Shown one piece after another: positions 16,211 to 23,773 of a stretch of 64,000 bases of DNA; positions within the stretch are counted from its first letter, which is position 1, and the number at the start of each line of letters is the position of its first letter. Origin of the DNA: Aquimarina macrocephali JAMB N27 (lineage in GTDB: Bacteria > Bacteroidota > Bacteroidia > Flavobacteriales > Flavobacteriaceae); assembly GCF_000520995.1 (NCBI RefSeq), contig NZ_JACA01000020.1, forward strand, positions 1 to 64,000, read 5' to 3'. The notes under the pieces were generated by a model. The model did no database searches. It was not told where the DNA came from and saw only the letters and a list, made by a program, of their open reading frames with translations. The position numbers were made by a program, and so were the translations under genes.

Positions 16211-16744
16211 TTATTTGTTTTCTGAATTTTTTAAAGCTTTCAATTTCAATGAAATTTCTTTTTGAGCAACCCCAAGGTTTTCACATAATTCACTTAAAAC
16301 TTCTTCTACAATGTTTTCTTTTTTTATTACATCAATAAAATTATAAGAATCATTCTTTCCTGAAGATTTGCTAACAAGATCATGTATCTTATCATTTACT
16401 AAATCTTTGACTAGCGGACCTAGTGGCCAAGGCCAAGGGTTTATATCATCAGGAACAGGATAACCTACAGGATTATTATTAAACCACTTTGAACAATTTA
16501 TGCAAGGTTCTGGCCATGGGGGACCTGACAAACCTTCAATTCCGGATCTTACATGAAAATAATTTCTCCAACCAATGGGTCGTGGCCATGTTATTGGGTA
16601 AGGCTCATCTGGATCTGGAGTATATCCTACCAGGTTTCTGAGCTTAGACAGTTCTTGATTTTGTAAAAAATCCTTTAAATAAGTTCTTGCTATTGTGGTA
16701 AGTTGAAACGTACCTGGATCAAAAAAAGACTTTGGCAAATTCAT
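16211..16744 (-). CDS. Hypothetical Pro/Trp-rich protein
   Basis: 177 residues from the ATG at 16744 (MNLPKSFFDPGTFQLT); a frame extension to 16768 is less likely. No signal peptide. The central segment (about 45-120) is strikingly rich in Pro and Trp (DPDEPYPITWPRPIGW, GPPWPEPC, DINPWPWPLGP) with a CxxC pair, flanked by helical ends. The charged C-terminal helix contains VEEVLSELCENLGVAQKEI. Not recognised. It lies 84 bp upstream of the RICIN gene in the same direction, so the two may be co-transcribed. Island gene. Confidence 0.6.
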   Translation of the reverse strand: MNLPKSFFDPGTFQLTTIARTYLKDFLQNQELSKLRNLVGYTPDPDEPYPITWPRPIGWRNYFHVRSGIEGLSGPPWPEPCINCSKWFNNNPVGYPVPDDINPWPWPLGPLVKDLVNDKIHDLVSKSSGKNDSYNFIDVIKKENIVEEVLSELCENLGVAQKEISLKLKALKNSENK

Positions 16745-17028
16745 TTTCTTATGTATTAAGTTAAACAATTGATAATTTTCTGACTCTATGCTAAACCACT
16801 AGAGATCATAGAAATAAATATTTGCTAATAATTTGTATTCCAAATTTCGTGAAGTCTTCTTTTTAAATCGATGACTCATTAACCCAAAACTAGGCAGTGT
16901 GTTAGCGTAATTTAATTGGGTCATTTAACCCTGTGGATTTAAGTTAGATCACCTTATCAGAAACCACCAGTTAATTGTTTCTTTGTGAGGCATTTAAAAA
17001 TAATTTCAGTAACTCAAAACAAAGTATT
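16745..17028. promoter_or_regulatory. Divergent intergenic region of the island
   Basis: 284 bp between the leftward Pro/Trp-rich gene and the rightward lipoprotein operon. It must hold the promoters of both arms. I cannot assign a clear TAnnTTTG element. Confidence 0.4.
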
Positions 17029-17721
17029 ATGAAAAAAAGAATCGTAACTTTATTAGTATTTGTAGGAATAGTAGCTTTTATAATTTTTAGTGGTTGTAAA
17101 AAACAAAAAGTAGATCCAGCTTTTGACAAAACTATTTGTTTTAATTATACTAGTGATCCAATCAGTAAAATACCTGTTGGATTGGTTCATGATATGGTAA
17201 ATGGCTACAAAACTAGACAATTAGCTAAAATCAACGAAGGATTGAAAATAGATGATGCTAGAGCTATTTGGTTTGATTTAGAAACATTAAAAAAATTTAT
17301 ATATCACATTGAATCCGTGACAATAGAAAATAATTCTTCGAAATCTAAAGAAGATTTAGGAATTCGAATCTATTATGCAAGTTATCCATCTAAAGATACC
17401 TGGGAGAATACACCTAAATACCATGGTTATTTAAATGGTTATATGAATCATCCAGAAACAATGCAATATGAAATAAAACATACTTTAGTAATGATACCAA
17501 CAATAAAAATTGATAATATAGATGTAGATTTTAATCCATTAGACACAATAACCTACAACCATGGATTACAAGACACCATTAAATATGGTTCCACATCAGA
17601 GTTCCCTACTTTTGGTTTAAACTTAATGCCTAGATTAAAACCAAATGGTGGGGGTAGTATATTAGGTCAAAATCATGGAGGTTTGTTTCCTCCAAAAAAA
17701 GAAGAAGGTTTTGGTTTTTAA
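17029..17721 (+). CDS. Hypothetical lipoprotein, first gene of a sensor operon
   Basis: 230 residues from the ATG at 17029, chosen because it begins the signal MKKRIVTLLVFVGIVAF, which leads to the lipobox SGC. The mature domain has no family I can name. It contains DARAIWFDLETLKKFIYHIE, GIRIYYASYP and HTLVMIPT, and ends in a Gly/Pro-rich tail (NGGGSILGQNHGGLFPP). Ten bases separate it from a seven-helix protein that overlaps a histidine kinase, so it is probably the extracytoplasmic input or output of that signalling unit (inference). Confidence 0.75.
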   Translation: MKKRIVTLLVFVGIVAFIIFSGCKKQKVDPAFDKTICFNYTSDPISKIPVGLVHDMVNGYKTRQLAKINEGLKIDDARAIWFDLETLKKFIYHIESVTIENNSSKSKEDLGIRIYYASYPSKDTWENTPKYHGYLNGYMNHPETMQYEIKHTLVMIPTIKIDNIDVDFNPLDTITYNHGLQDTIKYGSTSEFPTFGLNLMPRLKPNGGGSILGQNHGGLFPPKKEEGFGF

Positions 17722-17731
17722 TTAAAAAAAA

Positions 17732-18388
17732 ATGTTGAATTATTATCCAATCATGCACAAAATATTATTGGTATTGCAACTTTTCGCTGCCATAGTAGGT
17801 TTTATATATGTATTTAGGTTGAGAAACTCGTATTGGAAATGGTTTTCGATATATTTAATTTTTATTTTTATTCAGGAATCTTTTTGGACCCTTAATACTT
17901 ATTCATTAGATAGTATAAATATAAAATATTATGCTTTCATCGGCATTCCTATTCAATACCTTTTTCTTTTTTGGTTATATGCTTACAAATCTCTAAATAA
18001 CAGAAAATTATTTTATTTTTTTTCCTTTATTTATTTATCGACCTATTTACCGATAGAACTTTATTTCGGAAAAATTAATTTAGTTTATTCTATAAATCTA
18101 ACCGCAGGCACAATATTACTTACATTTCTTGTTGTTTTAGAATTTATTAAACAAATCAAGAACGATAATATTCTTGAGTTCACTAAAAATAAAATGTTTT
18201 ATATTAATGTTGGGGTCATATTATTTTATATTGGAACATATCCATACTTTGCCTTTTATGATGTACTTTCAAAAGAACCATATATAGAAATATGGAATGC
18301 ATATTATCTGTATTTTTTAGTATCTAATTATGTCATATATTTATTATTTACAGCTTCTTTTATATGGGGGAAACATCATTTAAAATAA
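17732..18388 (+). CDS. Seven-helix integral membrane protein of the sensor operon
   Basis: 218 residues, almost entirely hydrophobic, with seven predicted transmembrane helices (about 10-27, 33-50, 59-78, 87-105, 113-135, 150-170, 187-212). No enzymatic motif is visible. A second ATG at 17753 could be the start. Its stop overlaps the kinase ATG as TAATG (18386-18390). The tight coupling to a short histidine kinase with only one helix suggests that this protein supplies the membrane sensing module (inference). Confidence 0.75.
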   Translation: MLNYYPIMHKILLVLQLFAAIVGFIYVFRLRNSYWKWFSIYLIFIFIQESFWTLNTYSLDSINIKYYAFIGIPIQYLFLFWLYAYKSLNNRKLFYFFSFIYLSTYLPIELYFGKINLVYSINLTAGTILLTFLVVLEFIKQIKNDNILEFTKNKMFYINVGVILFYIGTYPYFAFYDVLSKEPYIEIWNAYYLYFLVSNYVIYLLFTASFIWGKHHLK

Positions 18389-19134
18389 TGTTAATCATTT
18401 TTAATGTAATTTTTATTGCCTTTATCGGGGCGATAGTGGTTTTCATTCGTGAATACCATAGAAAAAAGAAAGCATATATAGAACAAATCAAAACTATTGA
18501 TATACTACATAAAAAGGAGCTTTTAAAAACGCAAATGGAAATACAGGTTCAAACAATGAAATCTATAGGTAGAGAAATACATGATAATGTAGGGCAAAAA
18601 CTTACTTTGTCTAGTTTATATCTGCAACAATTAGTTTATGAAAGCAAAGCTCCAGAAATCATTGATAGCATAAAAAATATAATTATAAATGAGTCATTAG
18701 AGGATTTGAGACATCTTTCAAAATCTTTAACTGATGATACCATTGAGAATAATACAATCTTTGAATTAATCGAAAATGAATGCAAAAAAATAAGTAATTT
18801 AAAAAAATGCAAGATTAGTTTTAAAAGTGACTCTCAAATTAAACCTGTTTCTTATCGTAAAAAAAGTATTTTATTAAGAATCTCTCAAGAGTTTATCCAA
18901 AATAGTATAAAACATGCCAGTTGCGAAAAGATAGATATCTCGCTATATGAAAATGAAGGTAAATTACATTTAAAACTGCAAGACGATGGTAAGGGGTTTG
19001 ATGTAGAAAACTTAAAAACAAATGGTATTGGAATAAAAAATATGAAGAAGAGAACGGAAATGATTGATGGTATTTTTAATTTAGAAAGTAATATAAAAAA
19101 TGGTACAAAATTAACTGTGGTAATTCCTATTTAG
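18388..19134 (+). CDS. NarL-type sensor histidine kinase
   Basis: 248 residues from the ATG at 18388, which overlaps the preceding stop as TAATG; an in-frame ATG at 18364 is possible. One N-terminal helix (MLIIFNVIFIAFIGAIVVF), a short coiled linker, a HisKA_3 dimerisation domain with GREIHDNVGQKL (phospho-acceptor His65), then HATPase_c with QEFIQNSIKHA (N box) and DDGKGFD plus NGIGIKNMKKR (G boxes). No periplasmic sensor domain is present, so input must come from partner proteins. The response regulator ATG follows its stop directly. Confidence 0.92.
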   Translation: MLIIFNVIFIAFIGAIVVFIREYHRKKKAYIEQIKTIDILHKKELLKTQMEIQVQTMKSIGREIHDNVGQKLTLSSLYLQQLVYESKAPEIIDSIKNIIINESLEDLRHLSKSLTDDTIENNTIFELIENECKKISNLKKCKISFKSDSQIKPVSYRKKSILLRISQEFIQNSIKHASCEKIDISLYENEGKLHLKLQDDGKGFDVENLKTNGIGIKNMKKRTEMIDGIFNLESNIKNGTKLTVVIPI

Positions 19135-19776
19135 ATGAAATATACTATTGTAATTATTGATGATCATATTTTAATAGCAAATGCACTAAGTGATTTTATT
19201 TCCAATTTCACTCAATTTAAAGTTTTGTATGTGTGTAAAAATGGGAAAGATTTTCAAGACAAAATTAAAACAAAACCTATTCCAGATATTGCTTTATTAG
19301 ATATTAGTATGCCAATTATGGATGGTTTCGAAACATCAAAATGGCTAAAGGAAACGTATCCAACAGTTCTAGTAATGGCTTTAAGTATGCAAAATGATGA
19401 ACAAAGTTTGATCAAAATGATAAAGAATGGAGCAAAAGGATATTTACTAAAGAATACTAATCCTAATGAATTAAAAAAAGCTTTAAATGAATTAGTTGAT
19501 AAAGGATATTTTTTCCCAGACTGGGCTACCAGTAAAATACTTACCTCCATCAGTGACAATACAATAAATGCTGATATAAGAACCAACTTATCCGATAGAG
19601 AAATAGAGTTTCTCAAATATACACCTACAGAAATGACCTATAGAGAAATTTCAGAAAAGATGTTTTGCAGCCCCAGAACCATAGAAAATTACAGAGATAG
19701 TTTATTTGAAAAATTAGAACTCAAAACTAGAGTAGGGCTTGCTGTTTATGCGTTAAGAAATGGTTATGAAAAGTAA
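19135..19776 (+). CDS. NarL/FixJ family response regulator
   Basis: 213 residues. Receiver domain with acidic pair Asp9-Asp10, phospho-acceptor Asp56 in LLDISMP and the conserved Lys in GYLLKN. C-terminal LuxR-type HTH: LSDREIEFLKY, then MTYREISEKMFCSPRTIENYR and LKTRVGLAVYALRNG. It is the cognate partner of the kinase, whose stop codon abuts its ATG. Its target genes are unknown; the divergent island promoters at 16745-17028 are obvious candidates. Confidence 0.93.
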   Translation: MKYTIVIIDDHILIANALSDFISNFTQFKVLYVCKNGKDFQDKIKTKPIPDIALLDISMPIMDGFETSKWLKETYPTVLVMALSMQNDEQSLIKMIKNGAKGYLLKNTNPNELKKALNELVDKGYFFPDWATSKILTSISDNTINADIRTNLSDREIEFLKYTPTEMTYREISEKMFCSPRTIENYRDSLFEKLELKTRVGLAVYALRNGYEK

Positions 19777-19843
19777 TTTATAGAATGATCAGGCTAAATT
19801 CCAAAGATCACCCTTTTCGTTGGTTTTATCATGCTAAAAAACT

Positions 19844-21382
19844 TTACCCTAACCATCCATCGCGATCCAGACTTCTATATTGAATTGCTTCAGAAATATG
19901 GTCTCCCAAAATTGATTCTGCTCCTTCTAAGTCTGCAATAGTCCGGGATACTTTTAAAATACGATCGTATGCTCTGGCAGAAAGGTTTAATCGTTCCATT
20001 GCAGTTTTTAGCAATTCTTTAGAAGCGTTATCTAAAACACAGTATGCTCTGATTTGCTTTACTCCCATCTGTGCATTGTAATGGATATTTTGTAATTCTA
20101 TAAATCTTTCGGTCTGGATATCTCTGGCTTTAATAACTCTTTTCCTTATCTCCACACTGGATTCTCCCTTACGCTCTTCACTCAGCTTATCAAAAGGCAC
20201 CGGTGTAACTTCTATATGAATATCTATTCTATCTAATAATGGACCCGAAATTTTACTAAGATAGCGTTGCATTTCTGCTGGCGAAGAGGTTACGGGTGCG
20301 TTGGGATCATTAAAATATCCTCCCGGGCTTGGATTCATACTGGCAACCAACATAAAACTGGATGGATATGTTACTGTAAATTTTGCTCTGGAAATCGTTA
20401 CTTCTCTATCTTCTAGAGGCTGACGCATTACTTCAAGTACTTCTCTTTTAAATTCTGGTAATTCATCTAAGAATAAAACTCCGTTATGAGATAGTGAAAT
20501 TTCTCCAGGTTGAGGATAGCTTCCTCCACCAACTAATGCTACATTAGATATGGTATGATGCGGACTACGAAACGGACGTTGCGCCATTAATCCTACATTA
20601 TCTTTAATGCGCCCAACTACACTATGTATTTTTGTTGTTTCAAGAGCTTCTTGCAATGACATGGGAGGTAAAATGCTAGGCAACCTTTTACTCAGCATCG
20701 TTTTACCACTTCCGGGTGGACCTACTAGTATGATATTATGCCCTCCTGCAGCAGCAATTTCCATACATCGTTTTATACTTTCCTGTCCTTTTACGTCTGC
20801 AAAGTCAAATTCGGGATTATCCAGGGCCATATAAAATTCTTCTCGGGTATCTACAATGGTTTGCTCAAGCTCTCCTTTTTCATCAAAATAGTTGATTACT
20901 TCTTTGATATTTTCTACTCCGTATACTTCTAAATGATCAACTATAGCAGCTTCTTTAGCATTTTGCTTCGGAAGTATAAATCCTCTAAACCCTTCTTCAC
21001 GTGCTTTGATTGCAATAGGTAATGCTCCTTTAATGGGTTGCAAACTTCCATCCAGAGATAGTTCCCCCATAATCAAATATTCTGAAATTGTGTCTCCTTT
21101 GATTTGTGAACTTGCTGCAAGAATCCCTAAGGCTAAGGTAAGATCGTATGCAGATCCTTCTTTCCTTAAGTCTGCAGGAGCCATATTAATCGTGATTTTC
21201 TTTCCTGGTAATTTGTATCCATTGTTTTGCAAAGCGGCAGCTATACGATAACTACTTTCTCGTATTGCATTATCTGGTAACCCTACAAGGTGATATCCTA
21301 TTCCTTTATCAATATTCACCTCGACTGTAATGGATGTTGCCTCGACTCCAAAAACAGCACTCCCAAAAACTTTTGTAAGCAT
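19844..21382 (-). CDS. comM: YifB/ComM family Mg-chelatase-like AAA+ ATPase
   Basis: 512 residues from the ATG at 21382 (MLTKVFGSAVFGVEA). Lon-like N-terminal ChlI domain, then AAA+ with Walker A GPPGSGKTML, Walker B VLFLDELPEF and sensor region SMNPSPGG, and the Mg_chelatase C-terminal domain ending RSLDRDGWLG. In Gammaproteobacteria ComM is a hexameric helicase promoting branch migration during natural transformation. comM is also a known insertion site for resistance islands in Acinetobacter. Its last 92 bp are duplicated at 14889-14980. Confidence 0.93.
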   Translation of the reverse strand: MLTKVFGSAVFGVEATSITVEVNIDKGIGYHLVGLPDNAIRESSYRIAAALQNNGYKLPGKKITINMAPADLRKEGSAYDLTLALGILAASSQIKGDTISEYLIMGELSLDGSLQPIKGALPIAIKAREEGFRGFILPKQNAKEAAIVDHLEVYGVENIKEVINYFDEKGELEQTIVDTREEFYMALDNPEFDFADVKGQESIKRCMEIAAAGGHNIILVGPPGSGKTMLSKRLPSILPPMSLQEALETTKIHSVVGRIKDNVGLMAQRPFRSPHHTISNVALVGGGSYPQPGEISLSHNGVLFLDELPEFKREVLEVMRQPLEDREVTISRAKFTVTYPSSFMLVASMNPSPGGYFNDPNAPVTSSPAEMQRYLSKISGPLLDRIDIHIEVTPVPFDKLSEERKGESSVEIRKRVIKARDIQTERFIELQNIHYNAQMGVKQIRAYCVLDNASKELLKTAMERLNLSARAYDRILKVSRTIADLEGAESILGDHISEAIQYRSLDRDGWLG

Positions 21383-21519
21383 GTGTTGTGTTTTACATCC
21401 ATGCAAACATAAGTACGATGAGTTTTAAAAAATGAAACTGGGATTTTGTATCAAAAATACTTCAGGATACATTTTAAAGATAAATAACCTACTCTCTTTA
21501 GACTTAATAAGGTTGGAAT

Positions 21520-21595
21520 TGAAAAGTAGGGCCCTCGCTTTATAAAGATATATTACGTATGATAGAATACACCAAGCTCATGCCCTACTTATTTT
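21520..21595 (-). other. Long-loop hairpin in the lysC-comM gap
   Basis: Inverted repeat AAGTAGGGC (21524-21532) and GCCCTACTT (21582-21590) enclosing 49 bases, located just after the aspartate kinase stop. On the minus strand the distal arm is followed by TT. It may be a terminator with a long loop or a small structured RNA. Confidence 0.35.
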
Positions 21596-21619
21596 ATGTA
21601 TAAATTACATAACAAACAA

Positions 21620-22954
21620 TCATACAACTGCTTCTACTGTAGTTTGAAACAGTTTTTTATTTAAAAACTTTAGTGTTGGTATTTTGTCTTTGGTATCTAC
21701 CAAAATAGATATATTATTATTACTTCCACCGTAAGATACCATACGTACTGGAATAAAATTTAATATTTCGAAAAGTCTATATGAATTCTTATCATTGATA
21801 ACAGATTCTCCTACAATACATATGATACTATGATCTTGTTCTACAGTTATTTCTGCATATGTTTCTATTTCTTTTACGATTTGATCCAAATTACTTGTAT
21901 CATCAATAGTTAATGATATAGCAATCTCTGAAGTTGTAATCATATCAATTGATGTATGATAGTTATCAAAGACTTCAAAAATCCTTCTTAGATATCCATG
22001 AGCCATCAACATTCGATTCGATTTGATCTTAATTGCTGTAATCCCCTCTTTTGCAGAAATGGCTTTTAATCCTTTTCGATATGTTTTATTAGAAATTATG
22101 GTTCCTGGCGCTTCTGGATCAAATGTATTTTTAAGAAGTACTGGTATATCTTTACCTACAACAGGAGAAACGGTTTGTGGATGAAGGATTTTGGCTCCAA
22201 AATATGCTAGTTCTGCTGCTTCATTATACGTAAGATGTGAGATTGGATGAGTTTCATCAACATACCTTGGATCATTATTATGTAGTCCATCAATATCAGT
22301 CCATATTTGTACTTCTGAAGCGTTTAATGCTGCTCCAATAATTGTAGCTGTATAATCACTACCTCCTCTTTTTAAATGACTAATTTGTTCTACCTCGTCT
22401 CTACATACAAACCCTTGAGTAATATATAATGACGTATGGATATTACTTTCTATTACTTTATTTAGTTTTTTACTAACCTTATCTATGTTTGGGTTTTCAA
22501 CAGATTCTACATACATAAATTCCTTTGCGTCTAATAAAACATTAGATATACCTTCTGCTTTTAGAAATCCCGAGAATATGTACGTCAAAAGAGCTTCTCC
22601 AAAAGTAATAAGCTTAGAATTAACAGCCTCGGAGTATTCTTGACTAGAAATCTCAAACATTTCTGTAATCATTGTAGATAATCCGTCTTTAAGAACATTT
22701 CTTGTTTCCTGATCCTCAATTAGTTCATCAATAACATCACTATGTTTGCTTTCTAATCGATGTAAATTTCTCGTAATAGCATCAACATCATTAAATTTCA
22801 CATTTTCTACCAAACGAATTAACTGATCTGTAACACCAGACATTGCAGAACAAACTACAATTTTATCTTCTTGATCCGAAATTAAAATTTCCTTTACCTT
22901 ATTGAGATTTTCAACAGATCCTACAGAAGTTCCTCCAAACTTTAAAATTTTCAT
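21620..22954 (-). CDS. lysC: Aspartate kinase (monofunctional)
   Basis: 444 residues from the ATG at 22954 (MKILKFGGTSVGSVENL), the canonical N terminus; upstream frame extension to 23047 is not credible. Amino-acid kinase domain with KFGGTSVG, RGGSDYTATIIGAAL and WTDIDGLHNNDPR, and C-terminal tandem ACT domains (~300-444). It phosphorylates aspartate as the first step to Lys, Met, Thr and diaminopimelate. The monofunctional form, not fused to homoserine dehydrogenase, suggests a lysine/diaminopimelate role. Divergent from the ACT-like gene at 23068. Confidence 0.93.
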   Translation of the reverse strand: MKILKFGGTSVGSVENLNKVKEILISDQEDKIVVCSAMSGVTDQLIRLVENVKFNDVDAITRNLHRLESKHSDVIDELIEDQETRNVLKDGLSTMITEMFEISSQEYSEAVNSKLITFGEALLTYIFSGFLKAEGISNVLLDAKEFMYVESVENPNIDKVSKKLNKVIESNIHTSLYITQGFVCRDEVEQISHLKRGGSDYTATIIGAALNASEVQIWTDIDGLHNNDPRYVDETHPISHLTYNEAAELAYFGAKILHPQTVSPVVGKDIPVLLKNTFDPEAPGTIISNKTYRKGLKAISAKEGITAIKIKSNRMLMAHGYLRRIFEVFDNYHTSIDMITTSEIAISLTIDDTSNLDQIVKEIETYAEITVEQDHSIICIVGESVINDKNSYRLFEILNFIPVRMVSYGGSNNNISILVDTKDKIPTLKFLNKKLFQTTVEAVV

Positions 22955-23036
22955 CAATCTTGCTTTTTCATTTGTTTTTAACAATGCATAGTTAATTAAT
23001 AACTCACAAATAATAAATATTTTAAAAGAAAAAACA

Positions 23037-23044
23037 TAAATTTG
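23037..23044 (+). promoter_or_regulatory. Bacteroidota -7 promoter element
   Basis: TAAATTTG is a perfect match to the TAnnTTTG consensus and lies 24 bp before the ATG at 23068, giving a short leader. No clear TTTG -33 element is visible. Confidence 0.45.
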
Positions 23045-23067
23045 CACAGAATGTTAAATATGTAACA

Positions 23068-23721
23068 ATGAAAACAATTACAGATTGTGTACACAATATA
23101 TTAAGGCATCAACCTTTTCTAGAGGACGCACTATCAAGGGATATTATTAATTTTAGTTCACTGGCTGTTGATCTTTTACCTAAAGTGGAAAAGATTATGA
23201 AAAAACCTGTCAAACCTGGTTCTATTGTGATGGCATTAAGGCGTTACCATCCAAGAAAAATAAAGCATATCGATAATCTAAGAAATCTTGGTGATATCAT
23301 GGTACGATCGGGGATAACCGAGTATACATTTTTAAACTCCAATAGTATTTTAACCAGCCAGAGTAATCTTTTAGAAAGTGTAAAAAACGAAACAAAAGCT
23401 TATTTTACATACTCTAGTAATTTTCAAGAGAGTAATATATTAGTGTCTTCATCACTTAAATCTACTGTCGAGAAACATTTCAAAAATGAGGTCTGTATCT
23501 CCGTTGCAGACGATTTGTCTTCTATTTCTATTGCGTTACCCGAAGACAACTCTAAAGTAATTGGTTTATATTTTTATATTTTTAAGCTATTAGCTTATGA
23601 AGGCATTCCTGTTTTTGAAGTCATTTCTACTTCAAACTATTTCACTTTATTTTTAGAAAAAGAATATGTTAATAAAGCGTTTTTATTAATGAATGAAGTT
23701 AAAGAAGATCAATCTTTTTAA
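23068..23721 (+). CDS. ACT-like hypothetical protein divergent from aspartate kinase
   Basis: 217 residues, no signal peptide. The N-terminal ~95 residues are helical and basic, with VKPGSIVMALRRYHPRK that could be a small DNA-binding or winged-helix-like part. The C-terminal ~120 residues have two repeats resembling ACT/aspartokinase-regulatory folds: DDLSSISIALPEDN then GLYFYIFKLLAYEGIPVFEVISTSNYFTLF, close to the aspartokinase ACT phrasing. Divergent position next to lysC suggests a regulator or sensor of aspartate-family amino acids (inference). Confidence 0.7.
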   Translation: MKTITDCVHNILRHQPFLEDALSRDIINFSSLAVDLLPKVEKIMKKPVKPGSIVMALRRYHPRKIKHIDNLRNLGDIMVRSGITEYTFLNSNSILTSQSNLLESVKNETKAYFTYSSNFQESNILVSSSLKSTVEKHFKNEVCISVADDLSSISIALPEDNSKVIGLYFYIFKLLAYEGIPVFEVISTSNYFTLFLEKEYVNKAFLLMNEVKEDQSF

Positions 23722-23724
23722 GCA

Positions 23725-23756
23725 AAAAAAACCCTGCTGTTGAGCAGGGTTTTAAT
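23725..23756. terminator. Bidirectional terminator between convergent genes
   Basis: AAACCCTGCT (23729-23738), loop GTTG, AGCAGGGTTTT (23743-23753), with an A-tract before and a T-tract after. It serves the ACT-like gene on the plus strand and the M13 peptidase gene on the minus strand. Confidence 0.9.
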
Positions 23757-23773
23757 AAACTTCATATTATATT

